Positions 1-9,571 are shown, numbered from the stretch's first letter. The stretch is DNA of 64,000 bases from Variovorax sp. V93 (GCF_041154485.1 NZ_AP028669.1:4402001-4466000); one strand, 5' to 3'. The notes: a model not told the origin generated them from the letters alone. Numbers and translations are program-made.

Positions 1-3000
1 AGGCATCGGCCAGCCCGAGCCTGCGCGCGCGGCGGATGGTCTCCCAGCCGTCGATGCCCGGCATCGCGAGGTCGACGAACATCGCATCGGGCCGGTAGCC
101 GGCCGCGACGAGGTCGAGCGCGTCGTGGCCGCTGGCGGCGCTGCGCAGCTCGAAGCCGAGCGGCGCCAGCACGTGGCCGAGCAGTTCGCGGTCGGCCTCC
201 TCGTTGTCGACCACCAGCAGCCGCCGGCGCGGGCCTTCGTAGCCGCGCCGCGCAGGCTGCAGCGGCACCGGCCGGCCCGAGGCGCCGGCCGCATCGTGCA
301 CGCGCGGCAGGAAGAGCCGCACGCAGAAGAGCGAACCTTCGCCCGGGGTGCTGCGCACCTTCATCTCGCCGCCCATCAGGTCGGTCAGCATCTTGGCGAT
401 GGTGAGGCCCAGCCCCGCGCCGGGCGTGGAGGCCGCGGCCGCATCGCCGCGCGTGAAGGGCTCGAAGATGCGCTCGATGTCCTCGGCCGTCATGCCGGGG
501 CCGGTGTCCTCGATCTCGACCGAGGCGAATTCGCGCGCGTACGACAGCCGCAGCCTCACCTCGCCCGCGGCCGTGAACTTGATGGCATTGCCCAGCAGGT
601 TGATGAGGATCTGGCACACGCGCTTCTCGTCGGCGCGCACCACCTCGGGCAAGCTGCCCGTGGTCTCGAAGCGGAAGCGCAGGCCCTTCTCGGCCGCCTG
701 CAGCTCGAACATGTCGGCCAGCTCGCGCAGGGTGTCGGCAAAGCGCATGGGCCTGGCATGCAGCGTGAGCTTGCCGGCCTCGATGTGGGCAATGGCCAGC
801 GTGCCCTCGATGAGCGACAGCAGATGCTCGCCGCCGCGCTTGATCACCGCCACCGCCTGCTGGCGGTGCGGCGGCACGGACTGGTCCTCGCCCATCAGCT
901 GCGCGTAGCCCAGGATGCTGTTGAGCGGCGTGCGCAGCTCATGGCTGATGGCACTGATGTAGCGGCTCTTGGCCTGGTTGGCCTGGTCGGCGGCGCGCCG
1001 CGCCTGCTCGGCCGCAAGCTTGGCCTGCTCGGCGACTTCGCGCGCCTCCTCCGCGGTCTGCTTGGCCGACTGCAATGCGCGGTCGGTCGCGCGGTGCAGT
1101 TCGATCTCTCGCATCAGCAGATGGGTCTGGCGGTTCGATTCTTCCTGCGCGACTCTCCGGCTCTGGTGCGCCAGCACCAGCCACCAGGCCACCACGCCCG
1201 CAATCACCAGCAGCGCCATGTACGCCTTCAGAAAGCCCGAGCGCAGCGCCGACTGCTGCACGCCGGCCAGCGCCTCGGCCAGTTCCGACTGCGAAGCCAG
1301 CTGCTGCGCGCTCTCGGCCAATGCGCGCAGCTCCTGCTGGTAGAGCACGCCGAACACCACCGCCAGCACCGGCACGATGATCAGCATCAGCAGCAGGAAG
1401 TGCCCCAGCCCGGTGTCGAGGTAGCGCCAGCTGAAGCGCGGCAGCAGCCAGCGCAGCACCGACGACCATTGCGCCGACAGGCTCGCATGCGGCTTGCACA
1501 GGTCGCCGCAGCGCGCGTCGAGCGTGCAGCACAGCGAGCAGATCACGCCCTGGTAGGCCGGGCAGTGGGCCATGTCGGGGCCTTCGTACTCGCGCTCGCA
1601 GATCACGCAGTGCTGCACTTTGAGGCGCTGGTAGCTGCCTTCCGCGCCGCCCTCGTCCACGGCATGCTCGACCCGCGCCCAGCGCACCGCGCGCGGGCCC
1701 GCGGCGGGTGCGAAGGCGACCGCACCATGGCCGGCCGAGCCCCGCGCCAGGTAGTACTTGCCGCCCGTGGCCCAGGCCAGCAGCGGCGAAACCACCAGCG
1801 CCGTGCCCAGCGCGATGAGCGCCGAGAAAGCCTGCGCGAGCGGCCCGAACACGCCCAGGTGCGCGGTGATCGACAGCACCGAGGCCAGCGCCATCGCGCC
1901 GACGCCCACCGGGTTGATGTCCCACAGGTGGGCCCGCTTGAACTCGATGCCCGGCGGCGACAGGCCCAGCGGCTTGTTGATGACCAGGTCGGCCACCACC
2001 GCCATCATCCAGGCGATGGCGATGTTGGCGAACAGGCCGAGCACGTCGCCCAGCGCCTCGAACACGTTCATCTCCATCAGCATGAAGGCAATGAGCGCGT
2101 TGAACACCACCCACACCACGCGCCCCGGATGACTGTGCGCCACGCGCGAGAAGAAATTGCTCCAGGCCAGCGAGCCCGCATAGGCGTTGGTCACGTTGAT
2201 CTTGAGCTGCGAGATCACCACGAACAGCGCGGTCGCGGCCACGGCCCAACCGTAGTTCGGAAACACGTACTCGTAGGCCGCGAGGTACATCTGGTTGGGA
2301 TCGACCGCCCGCTCGACCGGCACCATGTGCGTGATCGCCAGATAGGCCAGCAGCGCGCCGCCCAGCATCTTGACCACGCCCAGCACCACCCATCCCGGCC
2401 CGCCGGCCAGCACGCCAGCCCACCAGCGCCGCGCGCCCGCGGCGGTGCGCGCGGGCATGAAGCGCAGGTAGTCGGCCTGTTCCCCCATCTGGGTGATCAG
2501 CGCGATGCCGACCGTCAGCGCCGCGCCAAACAGGTGCAGGTCAAAGCCCTTGGCACCGGCCTTCACACCGTTGTAGTGCACGATGCCCGCGAACGCACCA
2601 GGATCGCGCACCAGCACGAAGACAAAGGGCACCACCAGCATCACCAGCCAGAGCGGCTGCGTCCACAGCTGCAGCCGGCTGATGGCCGAGACACCGTGCG
2701 TCACGAGCGGAATCACCACCAGCGCGCACACCAGGTAGCCCCAGACCGGCGGCACGCCGAGCGCGAGCTCGAGCGCATAGGCCATCACCGCCGCCTCGAG
2801 CGCGAAGAAGATGAAGGTGAACGAGGCGTAGATCAGCGAGGTGAGCGTGGAGCCGATGTAGCCGAAGCCCGCGCCGCGCGTGAGCAGGTCCATGTCGACG
2901 CCGTAGCGCGCGGCATACACGCTGATCGGCAGGCCCGCCAGGAAGATGATGAGCCCCGTGGCCACGATGGCCCAGAACGCGTTGGCGAAGCCGTACTGAA

Positions 3001-3250
3001 CCAGCAACGTCGCGCCCACCGCCTCCAGCACCAGGAACGATGCCGCGCCGAAGGCCGTGTTGGCCACGCGCCATTCGGACCACTTGCGAAAGCGCTGCGG
3101 CGTGTAGCGCAGCGCGTAGTCCTCGAGCGTCTCGCTCGCCACCCAGCTGTTGTAGTCGCGCCGCACCTTGACGATGCGCTGGGGCGCGTCATCGGGGCTG
3201 GGGGTGGCGGCGTCCGGGTTCACACCGTTTCGGTGCATCTTTCGTGCCAT
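1..3250 (-). CDS. NCS1-permease-linked hybrid sensor histidine kinase/response regulator (3' end outside window)
   Basis: A very large membrane sensor of which about 1083 residues are visible. The N-terminal third is an NCS1 (cytosine/purine/allantoin permease-like) transporter: after a soluble start it shows [11 protein letters not shown] and many hydrophobic helices. Around residues 545-590 is a cysteine-rich insert (CVICE, then AHCPAYQG, then CSLCC and CGDLC) that looks like a metal site. Two further membrane helices and a coiled coil lead to the H box SHELRTPLN (His about 770), an ATPase domain ([25 protein letters not shown]) and a receiver domain with DNE and FVDLAMPG, cut by the window edge. 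The ATG at 3250 is chosen; an in-frame ATG at 3238 is possible and neither has a strong ribosome site. It is divergent from ureA, so it may sense a nitrogen compound (inference). The transporter part may sense rather than transport, as proposed for CbrA-type kinases. Confidence 0.85.
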   Translation of the reverse strand, partial: MARKMHRNGVNPDAATPSPDDAPQRIVKVRRDYNSWVASETLEDYALRYTPQRFRKWSEWRVANTAFGAASFLVLEAVGATLLVQYGFANAFWAIVATGLIIFLAGLPISVYAARYGVDMDLLTRGAGFGYIGSTLTSLIYASFTFIFFALEAAVMAYALELALGVPPVWGYLVCALVVIPLVTHGVSAISRLQLWTQPLWLVMLVVPFVFVLVRDPGAFAGIVHYNGVKAGAKGFDLHLFGAALTVGIALITQMGEQADYLRFMPARTAAGARRWWAGVLAGGPGWVVLGVVKMLGGALLAYLAITHMVPVERAVDPNQMYLAAYEYVFPNYGWAVAATALFVVISQLKINVTNAYAGSLAWSNFFSRVAHSHPGRVVWVVFNALIAFMLMEMNVFEALGDVLGLFANIAIAWMMAVVADLVINKPLGLSPPGIEFKRAHLWDINPVGVGAMALASVLSITAHLGVFGPLAQAFSALIALGTALVVSPLLAWATGGKYYLARGSAGHGAVAFAPAAGPRAVRWARVEHAVDEGGAEGSYQRLKVQHCVICEREYEGPDMAHCPAYQGVICSLCCTLDARCGDLCKPHASLSAQWSSVLRWLLPRFSWRYLDTGLGHFLLLMLIIVPVLAVVFGVLYQQELRALAESAQQLASQSELAEALAGVQQSALRSGFLKAYMALLVIAGVVAWWLVLAHQSRRVAQEESNRQTHLLMREIELHRATDRALQSAKQTAEEAREVAEQAKLAAEQARRAADQANQAKSRYISAISHELRTPLNSILGYAQLMGEDQSVPPHRQQAVAVIKRGGEHLLSLIEGTLAIAHIEAGKLTLHARPMRFADTLRELADMFELQAAEKGLRFRFETTGSLPEVVRADEKRVCQILINLLGNAIKFTAAGEVRLRLSYAREFASVEIEDTGPGMTAEDIERIFEPFTRGDAAAASTPGAGLGLTIAKMLTDLMGGEMKVRSTPGEGSLFCVRLFLPRVHDAAGASGRPVPLQPARRGYEGPRRRLLVVDNEEADRELLGHVLAPLGFELRSAASGHDALDLVAAGYRPDAMFVDLAMPGIDGWETIRRARRLGLADA

Positions 3251-3271
3251 CCATACGTCTTTTGGCGAACA

Positions 3272-3288
3272 CCGGCACGACTGTTGCA
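3272..3288 (+). promoter_or_regulatory. Predicted sigma-54 (RpoN) promoter of the urease operon
   Basis: The stretch reads CCGGCACGACTGTTGCA. The invariant GG (3274-3275) and GC (3286-3287) are exactly ten bases apart, and the site departs from the consensus YTGGCACGRNNNTTGCW at one position (T to C before GG). Transcription would start near 3299, leaving a leader of about 45 nt before ureA. Sigma-54 control through NtrC-like activators is established for many nitrogen-scavenging operons. No NtrC enhancer was confirmed here, and upstream sites would lie inside the divergent kinase gene. Confidence 0.6.
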
Positions 3289-3343
3289 AAGACGAAGCCT
3301 GCCCAATAATGGCCGACCTCCCCGCCACCCGAAGCCGCCTCCC

Positions 3344-3646
3344 ATGGAACTGACCCCGCGCGAAAAAGACAAGCTGCTGATCTTCACCGCAGCACTGCTG
3401 GCCGAACGCCGCAAGGCGCGGGGACTGAAGCTCAACTATCCCGAAGCCGTCGCGCTGATCTCCGCCGCCGTGATGGAAGGCGCGCGCGACGGCAAGAGCG
3501 TCGCGGCGCTGATGAGCGAAGGCCGCACCGTGCTCACCCGCGCCGACGTGATGGACGGCATCGCCGAGATGATCCCGGACATCCAGGTGGAAGCCACCTT
3601 TCCCGACGGCACCAAGCTGGTCACCGTCCACCAACCCATCGTCTGA
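3344..3646 (+). CDS. ureA: Urease subunit gamma (UreA)
   Basis: 100 residues, the normal length for a separate gamma subunit. It begins [14 protein letters not shown] and carries family stretches such as [10 protein letters not shown] and the C-terminal [15 protein letters not shown]. UreA packs with UreB and UreC in the (alpha-beta-gamma)3 cytoplasmic enzyme that hydrolyses urea to ammonia and carbamate; it has no catalytic residue of its own. It is the first gene of the operon, 27 bp before ureJ. The start follows from family length, because the open frame continues far upstream as noncoding sequence. Confidence 0.97.
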   Translation: MELTPREKDKLLIFTAALLAERRKARGLKLNYPEAVALISAAVMEGARDGKSVAALMSEGRTVLTRADVMDGIAEMIPDIQVEATFPDGTKLVTVHQPIV

Positions 3647-3673
3647 TCGCCCTCCAGAACAAGAAAGCCTGCC

Positions 3674-4273
3674 ATGCGCCACAACGCTTCCAAGACCCTT
3701 GCCCTCATTGCCATGCTGCTGCCGCTCGCGGCCGGCGCCCACACCGGCGCCGACGGCGGCGTGCACCACGGCTTTGCCACCGGCTTCCTGCACCCGCTGA
3801 CCGGCGCCGACCATCTCGCGGCCATGGTCGCGGTCGGCCTCTGGAGCGCGCTGGCCGCGCGCCGCGCCTGGCCCGACCTGCTGTGGGCGCCGCTGGCCTT
3901 CGCGGGCATGCTGCTCGTGGGCGCGCTGATGGGGCTGGCGGGCGTGCAGCTGCCGGCGGTCGAACCGATGATCGCGGCTTCGCTGCTGGTGCTGGGCCTG
4001 CTGGTGGCCACGCGCATCCACCTGCCGGCCGCAGCGGCCGCGGCGCTGGTGGGCGTGTTCGCCGTCTTCCACGGCGTGGCGCACGGCCACGAACTGGCCA
4101 GAGAAGACGGCGCCGCCCTCACGCTGGCCGGCATGGTCGGCGCCACCATGCTGCTGCACGCAGCGGGCATCGCCGCAGGCTGGGCGCTGCGCCACGCCAA
4201 CGCATGGCTGCCGCGCATGGCCGGCGCCGCGGTGCTCGGCCTGGGCGCAACGCTGCTGGCACAGGCCATCTGA
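3674..4273 (+). CDS. ureJ: HupE/UreJ family nickel permease
   Basis: 199 residues: a signal-like N-terminus ending near AAGAHT, then five or six hydrophobic helices. The HupE/UreJ signature [12 protein letters not shown] lies near residues 38-49, with a second histidine-rich segment FHGVAHGHE in the middle. These histidines are the expected nickel-binding sites. The family brings Ni2+ (sometimes Co2+) across the membrane for urease or hydrogenase. Its place between ureA and ureB ties it to urease. It ends 8 bp before ureB. Confidence 0.93.
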   Translation: MRHNASKTLALIAMLLPLAAGAHTGADGGVHHGFATGFLHPLTGADHLAAMVAVGLWSALAARRAWPDLLWAPLAFAGMLLVGALMGLAGVQLPAVEPMIAASLLVLGLLVATRIHLPAAAAAALVGVFAVFHGVAHGHELAREDGAALTLAGMVGATMLLHAAGIAAGWALRHANAWLPRMAGAAVLGLGATLLAQAI

Positions 4274-4281
4274 GGCGGGCC

Positions 4282-4587
4282 ATGATCCCCGGCGAACTCT
4301 TCACCGACGACGGCGAGCACACGCTCAACCCGGGCCGCCGCACCCTCACGCTGGTGGTGCAGAACACCGCCGACCGGCCGATCCAGGTCGGCTCGCACTA
4401 CCACTTCGCCGAGACCAACGGCGCGCTCGGCTTCGACCGCGAGGCCGCGCGCGGCATGCGGCTGAACATCGCCTCGGGCGCCGCGGTGCGCTTCGAGCCG
4501 GGCCAGCAGCGCACGGTCGAACTCGTCGACTTTTCGGGCGACCGCGTCGTCTACGGCTTTCGCGGCCTCGTTCAAGGAAAGCTCTAA
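4282..4587 (+). CDS. ureB: Urease subunit beta (UreB)
   Basis: 101 residues, starting MIPGELF and containing the family motifs [11 protein letters not shown] and [15 protein letters not shown]. UreB is the second structural subunit of cytoplasmic urease and interacts with UreF/UreD during activation. It lies 8 bp after ureJ and 3 bp before ureC, so translational coupling is likely. The ATG at 4282 has a GGCGGG stretch just upstream. Confidence 0.96.
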   Translation: MIPGELFTDDGEHTLNPGRRTLTLVVQNTADRPIQVGSHYHFAETNGALGFDREAARGMRLNIASGAAVRFEPGQQRTVELVDFSGDRVVYGFRGLVQGKL

Positions 4588-4590
4588 GCC

Positions 4591-6309
4591 ATGGCAACGA
4601 TTGGACGGCGTGCGTACGCCGAGATCTTCGGACCCACCGTGGGCGACCGGGTGCGGCTCGCCGACACCGAGCTCGTCATCGAGGTCGAGGCCGACTACAC
4701 GCTGCGCGCCGGCGGCTACGGCGAGGAAGTGAAGTTCGGCGGCGGCAAGACGATCCGCGACGGCATGGCGCAGTCGCAGCGCACCAGGGCCCAGGGTGCG
4801 GTCGACACGGTGCTGACCAACGCGCTGATCCTCGACCACTGGGGCATCGTGAAGGCCGACATCGGCCTGAAGGACGGGCGCATCGCCGCCATCGGCAAGG
4901 CCGGCAACCCCGACGTGCAGCCGGGCGTGGACATCGTCATCGGCCCCGGCACCGAGATCATCAGCTGCGAGGGCAACATCGTCACGGCCGGCGGCATCGA
5001 CAGCCACATCCACTTCATCTGCCCGCAGCAGATCGAGGAAGCACTCGCCTCCGGCATCACCACCATGCTGGGCGGCGGCACCGGCCCCGCCACCGGCACC
5101 TTCGCGACCACCGCCACGCCCGGCCCGTGGCACATCGAGCGCATGCTGCAGGCCGCCGATGCGTTCCCGATGAACCTGGGCTTCCTCGGCAAGGGCAACG
5201 CGAGCCTGCCCGATGCGCTGCACGAGCAGATCGAGGCCGGCGTGATCGGACTCAAGCTGCATGAAGACTGGGGCACCACGCCTTCGGCCATCAGCAATTG
5301 CCTGGACGTGGCCGACGCCACCGACACGCAGGTGGCGATCCACAGCGACACGCTCAACGAATCGGGCTTCGTCGAGAACACCATCGCGGCCGTGGGCGGC
5401 CGCGCCATCTGCGCCTTCCACACCGAAGGCGCGGGCGGCGGCCATGCGCCCGACATCCTGCGCGTGGTGGGCGAGGAGAACTTCCTGCCCTCCTCCACCA
5501 ACCCCACCATGCCCTACACGGTGAACACGCTCGACGAGCACGTCGACATGCTCATGGTGTGCCACCACCTGGACGCCGGCATTGCCGAGGACCTGGCCTT
5601 TGCCGAGTCGCGCATCCGCAAGGAGACCATCGCCGCCGAGGACGTGCTGCACGACCTGGGCACGATCAGCATGTTCAGCTCCGACAGCCAGGCCATGGGC
5701 CGCGTCGGCGAAGTGGTGCTGCGCTGCTGGCAGACGGCGCACAAGATGAAGCTGCAGCGCGGCAAGCTCGCCGAAGACAACGAGCGCAACGACAACTTCC
5801 GCGCGAAGCGCTACGTGGCCAAGTACACGATCAACCCCGCCATCTCGCACGGCATCGCGCACGAGGTGGGCTCGATCGAGGTCGGCAAGTGGGCCGACAT
5901 CGTGATCTGGAAACCCGCTTTCTTCGGCGTGAAGCCCTTCACCCTCATCAAGGGCGGCACCATCGCCATGGCCGCCATGGGCGACCCCAATGCGTCGATC
6001 CCCACGCCGCAGCCGGTGCACTACCGGCCGATGTTCGGCAGCTACGGCGGCTCGCTGGCCAGGAGCTCGCTGACCTTCGTCTCGCAGGCCGGACTGGCCG
6101 CGGGCATCAAGGAGCGCTACGGCCTTTCGAAGCACCTGAGCGCGGTGAAGAACATCCGCAACGTGCGCAAGAAGGACCTGGTCCACAACGGCTACACGCC
6201 GAAGATGGAGATCGATGCGCAGACCTATGCGGTGCGCGCCGACGGACATCTGCTGACCTGCGATCCGGCGGTGCAGCTACCCCTGACGCAGCGGTATTTT
6301 CTGTTCTAG
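4591..6309 (+). CDS. ureC: Urease subunit alpha (UreC), catalytic
   Basis: 572 residues, full length. All elements of the dinuclear nickel site are present: [10 protein letters not shown] (two His ligands), the carbamylated lysine in GLKLHEDWG, His in VAIHSDTL and AFHTEG, the mobile flap Cys-His in MVCHHLD, and the aspartate ligand in [11 protein letters not shown]. The enzyme converts urea and water to ammonia and carbamate. The next operon gene, ureE, starts 690 bp downstream because an opposite-strand toxin-antitoxin module lies between them. Confidence 0.98.
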   Translation: MATIGRRAYAEIFGPTVGDRVRLADTELVIEVEADYTLRAGGYGEEVKFGGGKTIRDGMAQSQRTRAQGAVDTVLTNALILDHWGIVKADIGLKDGRIAAIGKAGNPDVQPGVDIVIGPGTEIISCEGNIVTAGGIDSHIHFICPQQIEEALASGITTMLGGGTGPATGTFATTATPGPWHIERMLQAADAFPMNLGFLGKGNASLPDALHEQIEAGVIGLKLHEDWGTTPSAISNCLDVADATDTQVAIHSDTLNESGFVENTIAAVGGRAICAFHTEGAGGGHAPDILRVVGEENFLPSSTNPTMPYTVNTLDEHVDMLMVCHHLDAGIAEDLAFAESRIRKETIAAEDVLHDLGTISMFSSDSQAMGRVGEVVLRCWQTAHKMKLQRGKLAEDNERNDNFRAKRYVAKYTINPAISHGIAHEVGSIEVGKWADIVIWKPAFFGVKPFTLIKGGTIAMAAMGDPNASIPTPQPVHYRPMFGSYGGSLARSSLTFVSQAGLAAGIKERYGLSKHLSAVKNIRNVRKKDLVHNGYTPKMEIDAQTYAVRADGHLLTCDPAVQLPLTQRYFLF

Positions 6310-6321
6310 ATGCCGCAGGCC

Positions 6322-6714
6322 TCAGGCCGAACGGGGTGCCATGTGGCCACGGATCCAGCTGGCAAAGCTGCTTTCGTCCACGGCGCTGGCGGCCACGTCG
6401 AGCATCACCAGCGTGGCCTCGGCCTGCGTGGCCACCAGCCGCTGGCTGTTCAGGGCAAGGAGCAGACCGACGGACAGGAAGGCCGCGCGCGTATTGCCGT
6501 CGACGAACGGATGGTTCTTGGCCAGTCCCACGCCGTAGGCCGCCGCGAGGTCGGCCACGTCGGGCGATCCGTAGCTCACGAGGTGGAGCGGGCGTGCCAG
6601 TGCGGACTGCAACATCGTTTCGTCGCGCAGGCCCGAGGCCCCGCCGTGCTCGGCGAGGCTTTCGTCATGCAACAGGATCAGGGTGCGCCTGTCGATCCAG
6701 CGCCAGGCGCTCAT
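6322..6714 (-). CDS. Fic/Doc-family death-on-curing toxin
   Basis: 130 residues with the Fic-fold motif HPFVDGNTRAAF at about residues 68-79 (His68, Asp72, Asn74, Arg76), close to the Doc consensus HxFx(D/N)(A/G)NxR. Doc proteins phosphorylate EF-Tu and arrest translation; other Fic proteins transfer AMP. The residue before the last Arg is Thr rather than the Lys of P1 Doc, so the exact transfer chemistry is uncertain. The start codon overlaps the antitoxin stop by 4 bp (ATGA), typical of a coupled antitoxin-toxin pair. It is transcribed against the urease genes and its 3' end is 12 bp from the ureC stop. Confidence 0.88.
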   Translation of the reverse strand: MSAWRWIDRRTLILLHDESLAEHGGASGLRDETMLQSALARPLHLVSYGSPDVADLAAAYGVGLAKNHPFVDGNTRAAFLSVGLLLALNSQRLVATQAEATLVMLDVAASAVDESSFASWIRGHMAPRSA

Positions 6715-6935
6715 TTGGCGAGCTGGTGGAAGGTGTCGCGGAATTCGCGCATGAATTCGCGGCCCAGCTTCAGCTGTTCTTCGACATCGGGGTCGTACGG
6801 CGTCAGGGTGACGCCATTGGCAGCCTCGGTCAGGAACAGCGTATCGCCCTTTTCCACCTTGAGCCGCGCCAGCACTTCCTTGGGAAGAATCACCCCGACG
6901 GAGTTGCCGATCTGGGTCAATTTGAGTGCCGACAT
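6711..6935 (-). CDS. AbrB/MazE-family antitoxin
   Basis: 74 residues with a SpoVT-AbrB swapped-hairpin DNA-binding domain: IGNSVGVILPKEVL, then LKVEKGDTLFL. The acidic and amphipathic C-terminus (DPDVEEQLKLGREFM and on) would bind and neutralise the Doc-like toxin. The ATG at 6935 matches the family N-terminus; the frame is open further upstream but that part has no family similarity. The gene sits 15 bp downstream of an AT-rich palindrome likely to be its own operator. Confidence 0.88.
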   Translation of the reverse strand: MSALKLTQIGNSVGVILPKEVLARLKVEKGDTLFLTEAANGVTLTPYDPDVEEQLKLGREFMREFRDTFHQLAK

Positions 6936-6950
6936 GAAGGGCTCCAAAGT

Positions 6951-6966
6951 TATAACAGACGTTATA
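6951..6966 (-). promoter_or_regulatory. Toxin-antitoxin operator/promoter palindrome
   Basis: A perfect inverted repeat, TATAAC-agac-GTTATA, in an AT-rich island inside otherwise GC-rich DNA, 15 bp before the antitoxin start. AbrB-type antitoxins usually repress their own promoter by binding such a site, and a -10-like hexamer is embedded in it. It lies 33 bp before ureE on the other strand, so it could also influence ureE expression (inference). Confidence 0.6.
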
Positions 6967-6999
6967 TTATCGGCGTCTTCCTGCTGAAAGCAAGTCCCC

Positions 7000-7614
7000 A
7001 TGCTCACCGCCAACAAACTCATGCCCCAAGGCCGCGGCCTTGCGCCCGTGCTGCTCAAGCGCGCCGCCACCGTCGAACTCGACTGGGACGTGCGCCAGAA
7101 AAGCCGCTTCGACGCCACCGATTCGCAGGGCCGGCAGATCGGCGTGTTCCTGCCGCGCGGCACCGCCGTGCGCGGCGGCGACGTGCTGGTGGCCGAGGAC
7201 GGCTCGCTGGTCCGCGTCATCGCGGCGCCGCAGCCGGTGCTGCGCATCACGCATTGCACGGCCCACGGCACGCCGTTCGACCTGACGCGCGCGGCCTATC
7301 ACCTGGGCAACCGGCACGTGCCGATCGAGCTCAAGCCCGACCACCTGAAGATCGAGCCCGACCATGTGCTGGCCGACATGCTGCGTTCGATGCACCTGAT
7401 CGTCGTGGCAGTCGAGGAAGCCTTCGAGCCCGAGGGCGGCGCCTATGGCTCGCACGAGCATTCGCACGGCGCCGGCCACGATCACGCGCACGACCATGGC
7501 CACGCGCACGGCGGCAGCAAAGGCCCGAAGCCGCTCGTGCTCGCACCGGAACTGCTCGATGACCATGACCATTCGCACGATCACGGCCACGGCCATCACG
7601 GGCACTCTCACTGA
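7000..7614 (+). CDS. ureE: Urease accessory nickel metallochaperone UreE
   Basis: 204 residues: an N-terminal peptide-binding domain, a metal-binding domain ending near KIEPDHVLADMLRSMHL, and a long histidine-rich tail. The tail after residue 150 has about 18 histidines in HDHAHDHGHAH-type and HDHGHGHHGHSH-type runs, much longer than in UreE proteins without a storage tail. UreE delivers Ni2+ to UreG. The ATG at 7000 fits the family start. The gene follows the opposite-strand toxin-antitoxin module, so it needs read-through from ureC or its own promoter. Confidence 0.95.
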   Translation: MLTANKLMPQGRGLAPVLLKRAATVELDWDVRQKSRFDATDSQGRQIGVFLPRGTAVRGGDVLVAEDGSLVRVIAAPQPVLRITHCTAHGTPFDLTRAAYHLGNRHVPIELKPDHLKIEPDHVLADMLRSMHLIVVAVEEAFEPEGGAYGSHEHSHGAGHDHAHDHGHAHGGSKGPKPLVLAPELLDDHDHSHDHGHGHHGHSH

Positions 7615-7633
7615 AATGAGATCCTGCTTGTTG

Positions 7634-7672
7634 TTTCGCCGCGAGCACCCCACAACACAGCGCGCGGCGAAA
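7634..7672. promoter_or_regulatory. Intercistronic inverted repeat between ureE and ureF
   Basis: Perfect 10-base arms TTTCGCCGCG (7634-7643) and CGCGGCGAAA (7663-7672) with a 19-base loop fill most of the 65 bp gap between ureE and ureF. There is no following T tract, so this is not a classical terminator. It could be an mRNA processing or stability element. Function is inferred only. Confidence 0.4.
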
Positions 7673-7679
7673 AGCTGAC

Positions 7680-8351
7680 ATGCCCGACGCCCGCAGCCTC
7701 CTGCAGCTCATCTGGCTCGCCTCCCCGGCCCTGCCCGTCGGCGGCTTTTCCTATTCGGAAGGCGTCGAGGCGGCCGTCGAATGGGCCGGCATCGATTCGG
7801 AAGCCAAGGCCATCGAGTGGCTCTCCGACCAGTTGCACCTGAGCTTCGCGCGCGGCGACCTCGCGCTCGTGGCACAAGCCATCCCGGCCTGGCGCGCGGG
7901 CGATGCGGCGCGCATCCGCGAACTCAACACATGGGTGATGACCACCCGCGAGTCGGCCGAATTCTTCCTGCAGACCGAGCAGATGGGCCGCTCCTTTGTC
8001 GAATGGCTCAAGCTGCACCACGGCGACACAGCTGCCATTTTTGCCGACCTGCCCGCGAGCTATCCCATCGCCTTTGCCTTTGCCGCGAGCCGCACCGGTG
8101 CCTCGGCACACGACGGCTGCCTGGCCTTCGCCTTCGGCTGGGCCGAGAACATGGTGGCCGCGGCCGTCAAGGCCGTGCCGCTGGGCCAGAGCGCGGGCCA
8201 GCGCATCCTGGCGCGGCTCGCCAACGAGATTCCCGCCGCCGTCGAGCGCGCGACAAGCCTCTGCGACGATGAGCGCCAGGCCTTTGCGCCCCTGCTGGCC
8301 GTGTTGTCGGCCCGCCATGAAACACAATATTCCCGCCTTTTCCGAAGCTGA
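7680..8351 (+). CDS. ureF: Urease accessory protein UreF
   Basis: 223 residues beginning with the family signature [19 protein letters not shown]. UreF is an all-helical protein that, with UreD/UreH, recruits UreG to apo-urease and acts as a fidelity checkpoint for nickel insertion. It lies 65 bp after ureE and 18 bp before ureG. Note that no ureD, its obligate partner in most systems, is in the window. Confidence 0.95.
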   Translation: MPDARSLLQLIWLASPALPVGGFSYSEGVEAAVEWAGIDSEAKAIEWLSDQLHLSFARGDLALVAQAIPAWRAGDAARIRELNTWVMTTRESAEFFLQTEQMGRSFVEWLKLHHGDTAAIFADLPASYPIAFAFAASRTGASAHDGCLAFAFGWAENMVAAAVKAVPLGQSAGQRILARLANEIPAAVERATSLCDDERQAFAPLLAVLSARHETQYSRLFRS

Positions 8352-8369
8352 TCGAACCGGACAACCCTC

Positions 8370-9020
8370 ATGACCTCCGCCCTGCACCACATTCCCCACC
8401 GCACCAAGAAACTGCCGCCGCTGCGCGTGGGTATCGGCGGCCCGGTCGGCTCGGGCAAGACCACGCTGCTCGAGATGCTCTGCAAGGCCATGCGCGACAA
8501 GTACGACCTCGTCGCCATCACCAACGACATCTACACCAAGGAAGACCAGCGCCTGCTGACCGTGGCCGGTGCCCTGCCCGCCGAACGCATCATGGGCGTG
8601 GAGACCGGCGGCTGCCCGCACACCGCCATCCGCGAAGATGCCTCCATCAACCTCGAGGCCATCGACCGCATGCTCGAGGACTTTCCCGATGCCGACGTGG
8701 TGTTCGTCGAATCGGGCGGCGACAACCTCGCGGCCACCTTCAGCCCCGAGCTGTCGGACCTGACGATCTACGTGATCGACGTGGCGGCCGGCGAGAAGAT
8801 TCCGCGCAAGGGCGGCCCCGGCATCACCAAGAGCGACCTGTTCGTCATCAACAAGACCGACCTCGCCCCCTACGTCGGCGCGAACCTCGACGTGATGGAA
8901 CAGGACACGCAGCGCATGCGCCGCCAGCGCCCCTACGTGATGACCAACCTCAAGACCCACACCGGCGTGGCCGAGGTGGTGGCGTTCATCGAGAAGCGCG
9001 GCATGCTCAACGCGGCCTGA
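8370..9020 (+). CDS. ureG: Urease accessory GTPase UreG
   Basis: 216 residues. A P-loop [14 protein letters not shown] near the N-terminus, the invariant metal-binding motif [18 protein letters not shown] and the guanine-specific NKTDLA identify the SIMIBI GTPase that carries nickel and couples GTP hydrolysis to urease activation. It is the last urease gene in the operon; the next gene is convergent, 11 bp away. Confidence 0.97.
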   Translation: MTSALHHIPHRTKKLPPLRVGIGGPVGSGKTTLLEMLCKAMRDKYDLVAITNDIYTKEDQRLLTVAGALPAERIMGVETGGCPHTAIREDASINLEAIDRMLEDFPDADVVFVESGGDNLAATFSPELSDLTIYVIDVAAGEKIPRKGGPGITKSDLFVINKTDLAPYVGANLDVMEQDTQRMRRQRPYVMTNLKTHTGVAEVVAFIEKRGMLNAA

Positions 9021-9031
9021 GCCGCTTCCCT

Positions 9032-9571
9032 TCAGAGCTCGCTGCCGTCGCGGACCTGCCGCGCCTTGTAGACGAGCCGCACGCTCGCACGGTGCGCGTC
9101 GCGCACGTGCTGCAGGTAGACGTCGGCGTCTGCGCTCGTCCACGCCGCGTAGGCGGTGCCCGGATCGTTCGACACCAGCTCGCCGCCGAAAGCCCCGCGT
9201 CCCCATCGAAGCAGTTCGGCAAATGCGGCCGCACCGCCGTCAGGCAGGGCCTGCGCGGATGCGAGGAACTCGACGCGCCGCAGCTGCGAATCGGCAAAGA
9301 AGAAGGTCGGCTCGAACACCAGCCCCGCCATCGAGACCGGTGCCGCCTGCCAGCTGCCGATCAGGCCGCCTGCGAGCCGCTGCGGCCGCTGCACGCGCTC
9401 GACCGCAGGCATCGCGGCCTGCAGTTCACTGGCCGTCATGCCGAGCCGCACACCGGGCGGCAAGGCTTGCGCATGCAGCGCCCCGGCAGCGAAAACCATT
9501 GCCCCGACGGCGAGCGTGCGAACAACAAGGCCGGGAGAAGACAAGAGAACAACGAATCGCAGCTTCGACAT
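9032..9571 (-). CDS. Exported protein of unknown function
   Basis: 179 residues from the ATG at 9571, with a hydrophobic N-terminus ending near GALHAQA that looks like a Sec signal peptide. The mature part begins LPPGVRLGMTASELQAAMP, a type of short repeat-like module common in small exported proteobacterial proteins. I do not recognise a family. A TTG at 9610 in the same frame is a possible earlier start; neither start has a convincing ribosome site. The gene is convergent with ureG. Confidence 0.6.
   Translation of the reverse strand: MSKLRFVVLLSSPGLVVRTLAVGAMVFAAGALHAQALPPGVRLGMTASELQAAMPAVERVQRPQRLAGGLIGSWQAAPVSMAGLVFEPTFFFADSQLRRVEFLASAQALPDGGAAAFAELLRWGRGAFGGELVSNDPGTAYAAWTSADADVYLQHVRDAHRASVRLVYKARQVRDGSEL

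Noticed and set aside
3284..3310. Sigma-70-type promoter TTGCAA-N15-AATAAT before ureA
   Set aside because: Spacing of 15 is poor and the overlapping sigma-54 site is a far better match.
125..3646. A plus-strand open frame of more than 1100 codons
   Set aside because: It is the opposite-strand shadow of the sensor kinase in GC-rich DNA; only its last 100 codons (ureA) resemble a real protein.
3436..6249. A 937-codon minus-strand frame opposite ureC
   Set aside because: Composition is Arg/His/Val-rich shadow; the plus strand carries intact urease genes.
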